From contig NC_031797.1 of the NCBI RefSeq assembly GCF_001522545.3, positions 1-64,000 on the forward strand: DNA of 64,000 nt, in the 5' to 3' direction. The stretch is from Parus major (lineage: Eukaryota > Chordata > Aves > Passeriformes > Paridae). Position numbers and translations under genes: made by a program. The notes below the pieces were generated by a model. That model saw nothing but the letters and a program-made list of their open reading frames with translations, searched no databases and had not been told where the DNA came from. Shown here in pieces: positions 9,466 through 20,943 of this stretch; within the stretch, counting starts at the first letter, position 1; every line of letters begins with the position of its first letter.

Positions 9466-9957
9466 GTTGAGATGGTTTGCACATTTTCCCAGAGGTAGCT
9501 ACAAGGACATGGGTTCCCAGAGCAGGCAATATGGTGTTACTTTGGGAGAGGATTAGTTGAAAGGGAGCGTGGAGAAATATGGTTAAGGCAAATAGCAGAG
9601 GGAGGCTGTGTGATAATGAAAGGATAGTGAGAGATGGGAAGTTCTCTGCCTTATTTTCAAAATCTGTAATCTAATAGAGGGCCAGCTGGAAGTCTTTTGT
9701 AATCCCATCTTCCAGGAAAGAGAAAGCAGGGAGGTATTGTTCCTACACCCCCAGCCCTACCCAGGTCATTATGGAGCCAGAGCGGAGGATTTGGATTTGT
9801 TTGCTTGCTACTCAGGACTTAAGGGGGTCTCTATGGTGAAGAGTGCGAAGGCCAGGTATTCAGGATCAGCAGCATGGGCTGGGAACCTGTGGGGAAGGTG
9901 TGGGACCTAGCCAAGCTGAGCCAGTGCCCAACACTGCCACCCATGAGGCTGGCGGGT
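9466..9957. other. decayed class II internal sequence or flank, no gene
   Basis: Continues the sequence interrupted by the solo LTR. No retained protein motif, LTR end or exon was seen. Confidence 0.4.
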
Positions 9958-10425
9958 GTGGCATGGCCCTGCGCAAAGAGGTGGGGATTTGATTTTAGAC
10001 AGGCAGGGTTAAGGTGTGGAGCATGGCTTTAAGTCCCAGGAAGAGTAGACTCTGCCCCTCTGCCTTGGGAGATGTGCCCTGTAGGCCCAGAGGGAATTGC
10101 TCTGCCCCCAGGTCCCTTGTAAAGTGTCAGCCAGGGATGTTCTACCCTTCTTGTGCTGCTGGTGTATGCTGCATTTATTTTGGTGACCCCTCGTGTTGTG
10201 CCCCTATTGGTTTGTGCCCCTGGAAGGGAGACTTCTCCTTTGCTGTGTCTTTGTTGTACCCTAAACTCCACCTTTGCTCTACCCCATAAAACCCACTACC
10301 CTGCCTTTCTTCTGGGTTCTTCATCTCTAGTTTATGCTGGGTTTATTCCTGTGTTGCTGACACCACAATAAATGGATTCCTGAGGTTAACCAAATGGAGA
10401 CATGTCTCGTTGATTTCCCATGTCA
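9958..10425 (+). mobile_element. probable LTR, plus strand
   Basis: Promoter-like order CTATTGG (about 10205), CATAAAA (about 10284) and AATAAA (about 10369), followed by a short U5-like stretch ending GTCA at 10425. Ends are approximate and no target duplication was found, so the boundaries and the LTR call are provisional. Confidence 0.45.
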
Positions 10426-10942
10426 GTCCACCTCCCTGGACATGACTTGGTTGCAGCGTGATGCAACAGGTGGGATGTTCTACCTGCTCATCCCTATAGC
10501 ACTGTCAGCTGTAGCTGCCCACTGAGCTGTGCTGGCAGCTGGTGCTTTACAGTGTTTATGGTGCTTGAAGAACAGCCTGGATGTGCTGCAGGGGTACATT
10601 TAAACACTGTGGCTCAACAGGGACTGGCTTTGCTGTACAGTATAAGATAAAGAGAGCGGCTTTGGTGTGCAGTGTAAGGTAGCATCGGGTAGGTGAGTAA
10701 TTTTGCAGAGAGTTCGGCAGCTGTGGGAAGGTAGAAGCCCACAAACAGCAGGAGCATGGGCTGAAGAGGTAGCCAAGTGGGCCCTTGCAGGAATTGGTTA
10801 AAAAGGCACCTCAGTTATATGAAAGATATGAAAGAAAGGAAAAGAGAAAAACATTAGAAACAGATTGTTAAGGGTGTCAGCATTTGCTATTGTGCTGGGG
10901 GCTCACCACACTGAAGCCTTTGCTGAACCCAGAGGTGTGTTT
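10426..10942. other. unassigned sequence, no gene
   Basis: No coding exon or retroviral motif was recognised. It may be the decayed gag or leader part of the class I element to its right. Confidence 0.4.
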
Positions 10943-11148
10943 CCTGGTGAAAAGAATGATGAATTTGTCTTTACAAAAAGGCTAGATAAAACTAGCACTG
11001 AGAGATAAAAGAAAAAATGGGAAAGATTCCCCTGACTGATGAATGGAAAAAAGATATTTGCCTTTACAAACAAACTGTAGGTTTGCTGATAAATGAAATT
11101 GGATATTGAATAAAGAAACAATGGGGGAAATGAGGGAAAATTGTAAAA
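10943..11148 (+). repeat. dispersed repeat of two ~100-bp units
   Basis: Two degenerate tandem units built around TTTGCCTTTACAAACA, GATAAATGAAATTGGATATT and AAAGAAACAATGGG. The same two-unit block occurs at 27428-27620. It sits directly upstream of RT-like sequence here. It probably belongs to an ERV non-coding region, but the family was not identified. Confidence 0.65.
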
Positions 11149-11313
11149 CAGTTGACATGGACAGTCCTCCCACAGGGATATACAGAGTCACTGGTTTTGT
11201 CTGGGCAAGCTTTGCAGAAATCAAAAGAGTTTACTCCACCCTCAGGAGTTAAGTTGTTGCAGTATGTGGATGATTTGCTTTCATCAGGGGAACAGGAAAA
11301 CGTGGTTGAAGAG
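11149..11313 (+). pseudogene. reverse transcriptase fragment with YVDD
   Basis: Short RT stretch with TVLPQG and the YVDDLL catalytic motif. It is interrupted at 11314 by a solo LTR and resumes at 12081. Upstream RT is missing here; 28214-28960 holds similar pol sequence from a related element. Confidence 0.85.
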
Positions 11314-12075
11314 TGTCTTGGTTCCAGAAGACAAGTGTCTGCTAGGGAGAGCAGGAGCCTCCTTTGGGATGAACGAATGTAGAACCCCTCCCTCCGAATT
11401 ATTATAAATTTGAAATCAAGGGGCTTTCAGGCAGAGATCTGGGGATAGGAATAACAGTTCTTTACTAGTATAACCAGGCAAACAAACAAATAATAACTAC
11501 AGCAATAACAAGAACACAGAACCAGGGACCCCGGGACAGCTTTCTCGGCTGAGATGGGATGGAGGAGAGGTTTTGTTTTCACAAACCCCTCGGGCAGTCA
11601 GTCCTGGTGCTCCTGCAGGGCTCCGAGGAACAGTCGGCTGGAAACAGCAGGGATGAGCTGAGATCCTGGGCCGGTGGCTGAGGTGGATCAGCAGCTCCGC
11701 GGTGGTGGCTGGCACTGCCACACGTCCCGGCAGGACAGGGGGTGCGAGGCCGCCAACAAAGAGGGGAGAAGGAGAAGAAGCAGCCGCTCCGTCTGGGTGA
11801 TGGCGAAAATTCCCTTCTCTCCACCGCAGCAGCTTCGAGACCAGCACACCAACGTCCTTCCCCGAAGCCGAAGAAAGCCCAGCTAAAAAAAACTGTCCCC
11901 ACCCTCTTTTTCTGCCCCTTTTCCTCCCCCCCTGGGCCCGGCCACTCTTTGTCCGTTGTGAGCACCCTTAAGTACCGGCAGTTAGGTTGTCTCAGCACAT
12001 AATGGGTAAAAAATTCCCCGGGCAGGCCAGAGGGACAAAACAACAAAAAAGAAAAAGGACACCTAACCCTCAACA
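11314..12075 (-). mobile_element. solo LTR in RT, TSD AAGAG
   Basis: 762 bp with TG...CA ends and perfect 5-bp duplications AAGAG at 11309-11313 and 12076-12080. It lies between two RT segments whose coding similarity resumes after it. The minus orientation is inferred from the position of an AT-rich U5-like end (TTATAATAATTCGGAGGG) near the left edge. Confidence 0.88.
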
Positions 12076-12080
12076 AAGAG

Positions 12081-13480
12081 GCTACTGTAAACCTGCTTAA
12101 TTTTCTTGCTAAAAAAAGGACCTAGAGTAATGGAAAAGAAGGCACAGTTGGTAGAAAAAAGGGTCAAATATTTGGGACACGTTCTGACTGGAGGGTTACG
12201 TTGTATTGGTCCAGAAAGAATACAAGGGATTTTACAAGTACCATTACCCAAGATAAAAAAGGAGTTACAGCAGTTTTTGAAGTTGGTGGGGTACTGCAGA
12301 ATATGGATTCTGTTGCAGCCAGACCTTTATATGGCTTTTTAACCAAAGACAGTCCTAATGTTGTCATATGGACACCAGAAGGAGAACAAAGCTTTAGAAA
12401 GTTAAAAGACAAATTGGTTAATGGCAAGTCTTAGCTCTTCTAGACTCAGAAAAGGAATTTGAACTATATGCGGATGTTGAACAGGGTCATGCTAAATGAA
12501 TTTTGGTACAAGAGCATGGGGGAATGCAGAGGCTTGTTGCCTATCTTTCTAAGCTGTTGGACCCAGTGGCCAGACGCTGGCCCCATTGTCTGCAGAACTG
12601 TGCAGCCACAACTCTGATGGTGGCTGAGACCCAAAAGCTGAGAAGGGAAGGGTATCTGATTGTTAAAGTTTCACATCAAAGATTAAAGCTTTGTTTACTG
12701 AGAGAGCCTCTAAGTGGATGACCAGCACTAGGTTATTACAGTATGAATCTTGTTTAATGGAACAGGAGGATGTAGAATTTAAGTGGGAAAAAGTTTAACA
12801 CAGCCTCCTGAAGGCCCTGAAGAGGAGGGCCAGGAAGAAACCCATGACTGCATTCAGGTGATAGATCTCCAGATCTGGGTGAGGGAAGTTTTACAAATTA
12901 CTCCCTGGCCTGAGGGAGAAAATGTGTTTATGATGTGTCTTCAAGGGTGGTAGAAGGGAAACAATTTACAGGATACTCTATTGTGAATGGAAAGCAATTA
13001 AAGGAAGGGTGGGAGGTTACTGCCCACCTGGTCAGCTCAGACAGCAGAGCTGTGTGGGCTTGTGAGAGACTGATTTATATTGGGACAAGACAATGAGTGT
13101 TTTTACTGATTCTAAATATGCATATGGAGCGATACATGCATTTGGGAAACAATGGATAGAAAGAAGTTTCTAACTTGCAGGGGAAAGATGTTAAGTCATG
13201 AGAACTTAATCTCCTGCCTATTGGAGGTGGTGAACTTACCAAAAAGGGTGGTGATAATACACATCAAGAGACACCAGGCAGGGTGCTCAGAGGAGGCAAT
13301 AGGAAACCAACTGGCTGATGAAGAAATTCAGAAAGCTGCATTGTTGCCAGAAATCTCTAAGATCCTCTCCTTGTTCCCAGAAACTGCACCGCTGCCAGAG
13401 AAATTGTCTTTTCCACCAGAGGAATTTGAGATAATTTTTAAAAAGTGGGGCAAAGGGTAAGTGGGGAGAATTGGTTTACA
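12081..13480 (+). pseudogene. RT connection and RNase H remains
   Basis: Pieces in shifting frames: an RT thumb/connection part (about 12106-12430) with the KYLGH motif, a connection part with AYLSKLLDPVA (12503-12720), and an RNase H C-terminal part with a GNQLADEEI motif (13152-13460). Several stops and frame changes are present. A solo LTR follows at 13486. Confidence 0.82.
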
Positions 13481-13485
13481 AGGGA

Positions 13486-14036
13486 TGGTGTTATAAATTT
13501 TTATTATGATATTGGCTCTCGCAGATGAATATTACATATTAAATACTTTTTAGCTATGTATGTACCTTTTTCTTGATACCAAGTTTTAAGTTTAAAAAGA
13601 ATTTCCTAGGTACAAGGCGAGGAAACCCCAGAGGGCAAGGACACTGGGGCCCAGGCTGTTATCAGGAGAACATATGAAGCCCAGCTACCCTCAGGACAAG
13701 GATGAGGGGCCCGGATGGTTATCTGCCCTGACCATCTGCAGAAGGAAAGAAACCAAATGATGACCAGCAAAATAAATGCTGACCAGCAGAAAAAAAGTGA
13801 TCTAAGAAGGCAGAACCAGAGGAGGGGACGCTTTGAATATTCATTGGACCTTCATAGCAGGGGGGGGATAAAAGGGAGAATTCCTGGGATACCAAGGGTG
13901 TTCCTGGCAACCCCCCAGGGCACCTGGCCGTTTTAACCCTTTGCTTTATTTATTTTGTCTCCTAATTGTCTTTTTATTTATATTAAATTCTTTTTATAAT
14001 TTATTAAGTGAATCTCGTTTTTAAGAATGGTAAACA
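13486..14036 (+). mobile_element. solo LTR between RNase H and integrase
   Basis: 551 bp, TGGTG...AACA, flanked by AGGGA (13481-13485) and GGGGA (14037-14041), a 4/5 match for a 5-bp duplication. TATA-like GATAAAAGG lies near 13866, followed by an AT-rich 3' region. Plus orientation is inferred from this order. Confidence 0.65.
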
Positions 14037-14045
14037 GGGGATACT

Positions 14046-14677
14046 TGTTATAAATATATATAATATTACTGGTTTTTCACAATTATTAAAATTAATGTTA
14101 TATGTATAATGTTGGAAAACTTTGCTGCACTAATATAGTTTCTTTTATTTCTGTTACTGATAAAACTTAGAAATAGTGGTGTAATACATTTATATATATA
14201 TACATTTTAAGCTGTAGTATGGTATTAAAATAAAGACTGCTTTTGTTCATATAACCCAGAAGCTGAAAAGATAGTCAGAAATTTCCCCCTGCATTCTTAG
14301 ATTATCTTATTCAGATGAAGATAGCAGTGACTGGAGCTCCATGGGAGCAATTTATTGAACCTCTGTTATCAGGGAGTGTGAGACTCAAAGGAGCCAAGAA
14401 GATTGATCTATTGGGGAGGGGGGAGTTGAAGCTAAACAAAAAAACATATAAAACTTACGAAGAATGTTTAAATCATGCATAAGCATTTATGAATATGCAA
14501 GAGACTTCTGTTTTTAAGGGACAATCCTTTGTTAGTAAAGTGTGCTATTGGCTGAATGCTGAGGCACCCAGCCATATTTGTTTGTTTTGCTTTATTTGTT
14601 TCTTTGTCTATTTCTTCTTGTCTTTCTATTAAAGTTTTTAAATTTTATATTAAAAAATGAGAACATCATTTTTTACA
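14046..14677 (+). mobile_element. second LTR directly after the first
   Basis: 632 bp, TGTTATAAAT...TTTACA, flanked by ATACT (14041-14045) and ATACC (14678-14682), a 4/5 match. A CTATTGG box and ATTAAAG lie in its right part. Only nine bases of host pol separate it from the preceding LTR. Confidence 0.65.
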
Positions 14678-14682
14678 ATACC

Positions 14683-15132
14683 AAAGGCCTTACAGTTGTT
14701 AAAAGAACTTCATGCAGGAAGTCCTTGGGGCTCCCAAGGACTGGCAGAAGCTTTCCTCAAAATGTAGGCTGCTGTGGGTCTTTTTACTCTGTCAAAGCAA
14801 GCTATTGAGGGATGTTTGACTTGTGCTAAAACCAATAACAGAGTTACAAAGAAACTTGCCAGGAGAGGGAGGCCTTAGGCTGTATGTCCTTTCCAGAGAT
14901 GCCAGGTGGATTTTAATAAACTGCTCCAAGTGACAAGATTAAATATCTTCTTGTAATAGTATGTCAGTTAACAGGGTGGCCAGAAGCAATTCCAGGCGTT
15001 TCAGCAACTACAGGATTGGTTATTAAAGTATTTTTGGAACAAATAATTCCAAGATATGGGATTGTGGATGCAATAGGCTCAGATAGGGGAACTCATTTTA
15101 CAGGAAAAATTCTTCAAGTAGTTTTGACTGCT
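14683..15132 (+). pseudogene. integrase N-terminal and core fragment
   Basis: Integrase-like translation with the zinc-binding C-X2-C (CLTC), the first catalytic aspartate region and the second catalytic aspartate in SDRGTHFTG. Two internal stops are visible. It is cut at 15133 by a solo LTR before the catalytic glutamate. Confidence 0.85.
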
Positions 15133-16645
15133 TGTAGTAGTTTAGATTTGTTAATTTGCATTTCCCAGCCGACACATTAAATAATGTGGTGGTTTTTAGC
15201 TCTAGCTAAAATCACTACAGTACTTACTTATTTCTTGCTGTTAGATATGGATTAGGAGAACAGCAAAACAGGCTTAGAACTTAAAAGTAATAAAGAAACT
15301 TTATTAACAGGACTACAAGAAATAAGAAACCAGAATAAAACCTCCAGAAACCTTTTCTACCCCAACCTAACCTTTTTCCTTTCCCAGCTGACACCATAGA
15401 GACAAAATGTGGTATGTTAAAGCAGTACCAACTATACAATAGTCTTTTCATCAGTCTCTGTAGGGAGAGGAGTTTTCTTGTAATTTCATGGAGAGTTCTC
15501 TACAAGAAAAACAGTTTTCTCATGACTTTTCATTTCCATGTCTGACAGCCACCTGAAAAAAAACTCTGTCATCATGTTTTCTTCCCATTTTCACACCCCT
15601 CAGAGGTGTGTTCCTGGGCCATGGACTCAAGGGGTATTATTTTAAGGATGACTTATTCAAAGGCAAAGGTTCTCTTCATCTGTCTCCGTGATCATTTCTG
15701 GGAACAGAGGTTTTCTTCTTTCCCTTGGGGTAAAGAGTCTTCATTAGCTCTTACTTCTCTCTCTCTCTGTTCAGGCATCTCATGGGATCACAGTTACTCC
15801 ACCATCTGCTTAGTTTCATCAATGGATACTTTTGCTCAGATCTACCGTTTGAATACTTTATTCCTCCCAATACTCTTTCATGAATTAAAAGAGTTTTTCA
15901 GAACATTATTGTCCATCTCCATGGCCCTGCCAAAAGAATATTTCAGCTTATTAAAGCATCTCCTCATTCTGCTTCCATCTGAGGCTTGACTCCTTCCTTT
16001 ACTGACCTTGATTTTTCAGGTTGTGTCTTTACATGTTGACTGCTCCCGCTTTCCTCTCTCTGGAAAGGGGATTAAGTCTGCAGGTCTCATCTATGTAGTG
16101 AAAAGGTTAAATCTGGCCCAAGCCCGGAGCAGATGAGCAGACGGGATCGGTTCTCAGCCTGGAGCCGTCTGTGCGGACCATGGGTGGGGGTGTATCAGCA
16201 AGATGTCAGCAACTGTGGCCCAGCCCAGCCTAGGGCCGGGGGCCCCTGGGGAGGGCTTCAGCCACCCCACTGGAATGGGACCCGGAGGGTTTCTTGGGAG
16301 GGGCCACAGCAAAGCTCAGCCCAGCCTGGGGCTGGGGGAAGCCCCACAGTCTCCATTCCCCATCCGGGAGCCCCAGAAGGCTGAGCCCAGCCCCTGCCGG
16401 ACCTCACAGGCCATGAGGGAGTGGGGCCAGTCACACCAGAGCTCCAACACCTTTCAAGGCTGGAAACAAAGAGACATGAACTTCCTGGGTTTGGGTTTAA
16501 AAGGTGGTTTTCACAAAGGTGGTCCAAAACGCTGTCAGTTCTCAAAACTGGCTAGCTATTGGCCTGATCCCAAGCAGAGAAGAAACTCCAACCAGTCTCT
16601 CTCAGATAAATCTCCCACTTTTTTCCTAAATGCCAAACTACCACA
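15133..16645 (-). mobile_element. 1.5-kb solo LTR in integrase, TSD CTGCT
   Basis: TG...CA ends with perfect 5-bp duplications CTGCT at 15128-15132 and 16646-16650. The integrase reading resumes in frame at the duplicated bases. The LTR is the reverse complement of the family seen at 17201-18656 and 18679-20032 (shared GGAAACAAAGAGAC region and AATAAA region). It carries about 54 bp beyond the common LTR end at its left side, perhaps a subfamily difference. Confidence 0.9.
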
Positions 16646-16650
16646 CTGCT

Positions 16651-17163
16651 TTAGGGATACAATGGAACCTCCACACTCCCTGGCACCCCCAGAGTTCCGG
16701 CTGGGTTGAAAGGATGAATAGTAAAATAAAGAGAAACCTTCTGAAACTGGTGATAGAAACTCAGATGCTGTCTGTATGGCTCTGGCCACTGGCTTTGGCA
16801 AGAATAAGGGCTGGACACAGGGGAAATATTCAATTATCTGCCTTTGAATTGATGTTTGGAATTCCTTACCCTTGTAATTCTCAGCTAGCACAGACCCCGT
16901 CTTTTGACTTTGCTGTTCACAACATCCAACCAGGAGACTGGGTCCTAGCTAAGGAGTGGAAAAAGGCACCACTGGTGGCAAAGTGGCGTGGACCTTTCCA
17001 TGTGTTACTGACCACAGAAACAGCCATCAAGACAGCTGAACACGGGTGGACCCATCACACTTGGGTCAAGGTCTCTGAGGCCCCAGAGATTTGGACATCT
17101 CAGCTGGAGGAGAAGGATGGAAGGCCACAGTTGACACTCCACAGGAATGGACTGGAGCAATAG
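16651..17163 (+). pseudogene. integrase C-terminal part
   Basis: Continues integrase with the HPQSSG...VERMN stretch that holds the catalytic glutamate. A C-terminal SH3-like DNA-binding region follows (PGDWVL...WRGPF) and ends in TAG at 17161-17163. The frame is open over about 170 codons. Env follows only after two further solo LTRs. Confidence 0.88.
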
Positions 17164-17200
17164 CCGGTGTGTCGACATCGGGGGATGCCCTGTGTGCCTA

Positions 17201-18656
17201 TGTGATAGACTGGCATTTAAGAAAACAAAGAGAAACACTTAAAGAAGTTAAAACTGCTGGAGGCTGATGAAATTTTTCTCCTGGCCAATAACTGGCCATT
17301 TCTGAGAATTGACAGCAGTTTTAACTATTGAAAAATGAGATCAACCTGTGAACACCACCTTGAGACCTAAGCTCAGGAACTTCTTTGTCTCTTTGTTTTC
17401 TGGCTGTGAAAGGTAACAGAGCTTTAGCTGGCCTCTCATCCCCTGCCCAGGCCATGCGGTCCAGGGTGGGGCTGGGCTGGGCCTGCCGCAGCTCCCGACC
17501 GGGAGATGGGGCCTGCGGGGCTTGCCCCGGGCTCTGGCGGGGACAGGCTGGTCCCTGGCTCGGCTGCAGTTTTTGCCACTGCTGGGTTTCATCAGAGACT
17601 GCCAAGTAAAGAGAGAGAAAGCCATTGACCTGCGGCAGGCTGAGACAGTGACTACACTTTCCACAGCAGCCATGAGAAAAAAATCTTCCATCGCAGACAA
17701 CTCCAGCCGCTGTTCCAGCAAAGATCACAGAACCATCTACAAAACCTGAGCAAGATTTTAAGCCTTTCATTACCCAGATGAAACTTGCTGATTAATCCTT
17801 TTCTTTCCAGAGAGTCAGAGAGAGTGATCAACAGATAAAGAGACAACATAAACTATCAAAGACAGTGGAGAAAGGAATTAAGCTTCAGATGAGGAAAGAA
17901 ATAAGGAGATGCTTTAATAAGCTGAAATATTCTTTTGCTAAAACTATAGAGATGGACAATAGTGTTCTGAAAAACTCCTTTAATTCATGAAAGTGTTTTG
18001 GGAGGAATAGAGTATTTCAAAGTGCGGATTTAAACAAATGGTGAAGTAGTTGTGGTCTTATGTAATGCTGAAACAGAAACGGAAAAGTGAGAGTTGTTGA
18101 AAATTTGTGGCCTTAAGAGGCAAAGAGAAAACTTCTGTTTCCAGAGATGCTCACAGAGACAGATGAAGAGAACTTTTGCCTTTAAATAGCTCATCCTTAA
18201 AATGACACCACTTGACCCATGACCCATAACACACCTCAGAGTTATGTAAAATGGGAGGAGAGAACTGATGACAGAGTTTTCCAGGCAGCTGGCATCAGAG
18301 AAATAGAAAACTATAGGAAAATGGTTTTCCTGTGAAAAACTTGATAAATTAGCAGAAGAAAACTTCTTTTTCTCTACAAAGACTGATGAAGAGACTATAG
18401 CAAAGTTGAGACTGTTTTAACCACCAAGGTTTTTTGTCTCTTTGTTGTCATGTGAATGACAAAATGGTTAGGTAGTAGAGAAAAAGGAGTTCTGGAAGTT
18501 TTATTCTGGTTTCTTATTCTTGTAGTTTTGTTAATAAACTTTCTTAGTTTCTTTTAAGTTTTAAGCCAGTTTTGCTCTTGTTCTGATCTATATGTCACAG
18601 CAAAAAATAAATAATTTTTCTAGTAATTTTTTAGCTAATGCTTTAGAACCATGACA
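17201..18656 (+). mobile_element. 1.46-kb solo LTR, TSD GCCTA
   Basis: TGTGATAG...ATGACA, flanked by perfect GCCTA duplications at 17196-17200 and 18657-18661. It has a GC-rich middle, and AATAAA near 18534 ahead of a short U5. Same family as 15133-16645 (inverted) and 18679-20032. Confidence 0.9.
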
Positions 18657-18678
18657 GCCTACTCACAGACTGGCTGCT

Positions 18679-20032
18679 TGTCATGGAGTTACTTTACCTT
18701 TAAGAAAAGTTGAAGTTTCTGGGAACTGCCTGGGGTCTTTTCTCCTGACCAGTTATCGGTCATTGCTGAGAATTGACAGCAGTTTAGGCCATTGAAAAGT
18801 GGGATCAACTTGTGAACCCTACCTTAAAGTGTAAAACCAGAGCTCTCTGAGTTCTCTTTGTTTCCTGGCTGTGAAGAGTGGTGGAGCTCCGGCCTCCCGT
18901 TCCCAGCCCAGGCCATGCAGCCGGGCGGGGACAGGGCTGGGCCTGCCACGTCTCCCAGCCGGGAGATGCGGGCCCTGCGGGGGGTTTTCCCGGGCTCTGG
19001 CCGGGCCGAGCTGATCTCTGGCTCGGCTGCAGGGTTTTTGCTGTAACTAAATTCACTAGAAACTGCTGAGTGAAGGAGAGAAGCTCTGGGCCTGCAGCGG
19101 GCTGGGGCGGCNNNNNNNNNNNNNNNNNNNNNNNNNNNNNNNNNNNNNNNNNNNNNNNNNNNNNNNNNNNNNNNNNNNNNNNNNNNNNNNNNNNNNNNNN
19201 NNNNNNNNNNNNNNNNNNNNNNNNNNNNNNNNNNNNNNNNNNNNNNNNNNNNNNNNNNNNNNNNNNNNNNNNNNNNNNNNNNNNNNNNNNNNNNNNNNNN
19301 NNNNNNNNNNNNNNNNNNNNNNNNNNNNNNNNNNNNNNNNNNNNNNNNNNNNNNNNNNNNNNNNNNNNNNNNNNNNNNNNNNNNNNNNNNNNNNNNNNNN
19401 NNNNNNNNNNNNNNNNNNNNNNNNNNNNNNNNNNNNNNNNNNNNNNNNNNNNNNNNNNNNNNNNNNNNNNNNNNNNNNNNNNNNNNNNNNNNNNNNNNNN
19501 NNNNNNNNNNNNNNNNNNNNNNNNNNNNNNNNNNNNNNNNNNNNNNNNNNNNNNNNNNNNNNNNNNNNNNNNNNNNNNNNNNNNNNNNNNNNNNNNNNNN
19601 NNNNNNNNNNNNNNNNNNNNNNNNNNNNNNNNNNNNNNNNNNNNNNNNNNNNNNNNNNNNNNNNNNNNNNNNNNNNNNNNNNNNNNNNNNNNNNNNNNNN
19701 NNNNNNNNNNNNNNNNNNNNNNNNNNNNNNNNNNNNNNNNNNNNNNNNNNNNNNNNNNNNNNNNNNNNNNNNNNNNNNNNNNNNNNNNNNNNNNNNNNNN
19801 NNNNNNNNNNNNNNNNNNNNNNNNNNNNNNNNNNNNNNNNNNNNNNNNNNNNNNNNNNNNNNNNNNNNNNNNNNNNNNNNNNNNNNNNNNNNNNNNNNNN
19901 NNNNNNNNNNNNNNNNNNNNNNNNNNNNNNNNNNNNNNTTTTAAGTTTTATGCCTGTTTTGCTCTTGTTCTAATCCATATCTCACAGCAAGAAATAAGTA
20001 ATTTTCTTAGTTACTGGTTTTAAACCACGACA
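18679..20032 (+). mobile_element. solo LTR of the same family, interrupted by gap
   Basis: Starts TGTCATGG and ends CGACA, flanked by CTGCT (18674-18678) and CTCCT (20033-20037), a 4/5 duplication. Only 17 bp separate the duplicated bases of the previous LTR (ending 18661) from its start. The gap 19112-19938 removes the middle; with the stated gap length the element would be about 1.35 kb, in line with its relatives. Confidence 0.8.
19112..19938. other. assembly gap (827 N)
   Basis: Gap inside a solo LTR. The sequence to its right, 19939-21113, recurs exactly at 25917-27091, so the gap edge is also the edge of an exact duplicate. Confidence 0.98.
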
Positions 20033-20210
20033 CTCCTGAAATAGTTTGTGTGGGCATCCCTTCTCTTGGATCTCCATTCATTGGGGCCCAATTCTCCTTG
20101 TCTTTATTTTCTTTATGCTAATTGCTTTCTGTGCCTTCACTCGCCACAGGTGGTGCAGATGACAAAGTGGAAGTGAAAATTAGGTTAGGAGATTAGATTA
20201 CACCATTAGA

Positions 20211-20929
20211 ATGTTTCTCTTAATAATCTTACCTTTATATTGTCAGTTAGGTTGGGGCCAAGAGTGGGAAAGTAATTTTTAACCTTAGAAGAAGAAATAG
20301 CAAAAACCTTCAACCTTAGCAATTGTTGGGTCTGCAGAGGGCCAGGGGGATCTGAAAACTGGCCATGGGTGGCCAGCCCAGTCAAACCTAAATAGTGGGT
20401 TAGCATCCTAAGTAAAGTCCATAATGGAACAGGAATTTGGGATGAAGAAAGAAGTCCATGGTGGCTTCATTCTTCTGAAAGAGGCATTTATTCTCTAAAT
20501 AAAACAGGAAGCATATATGTGGGGAAAACCATTTGTGACTGAACTTTATATTTGGGTATAGGTTGTTGGATCCTCAACTACCCTCCTTATGACTGTTTCA
20601 GATATCAAGGCAGATGGAATCAAACACATGTTAAGCTCACTAATGGTAGCCAGGTAAGGTGTTCCTTCCACAGTTACTAAAAGGATTTTGAAGGCTGTAA
20701 AGCAGTGGGAAAGGATAGGGTTTTTTTGACTCCTTATTTTTAAGCTGCCCCTGAGATAATTCCTAAAGTGAGACACATGTTGTCTGTGACTATCAGTGGA
20801 AGTGGCAACACCAGAATGGAACTCAAACCCTTTTCAGTAAGTTCTGGTCCAGATCTAACAAAACAGATCTGGGATGTAACTGCAGGTGGAAACCTCATGT
20901 GGGAGCTTGGAAATGAAAATACTGTGAGC
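20211..20929 (+). pseudogene. env surface-subunit remains, copy 1
   Basis: Starts with an ATG and a hydrophobic signal-peptide-like stretch, followed by a tryptophan- and asparagine-rich surface-protein-like sequence. A CWVC motif lies near 20325 and several N-X-S/T sequons are present. CXXC in SU is typical of gamma-type and D-type Env, where it links SU to TM. Several in-frame stops are visible and no transmembrane subunit remains, so no Env can be made. Confidence 0.72.
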
Positions 20930-20943
20930 AGAAGAAGGGGGAG
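20930..20943 (+). promoter_or_regulatory. polypurine tract
   Basis: Fourteen uninterrupted purines (AGAAGAAGGGGGAG) directly before the LTR TG at 20944, the expected primer for plus-strand synthesis. It is duplicated at 26908-26921. Confidence 0.8.

Noticed and set aside
19070..20023. 317-codon open frame across the gap
   Set aside because: It consists almost entirely of N; real sequence on either side is LTR.
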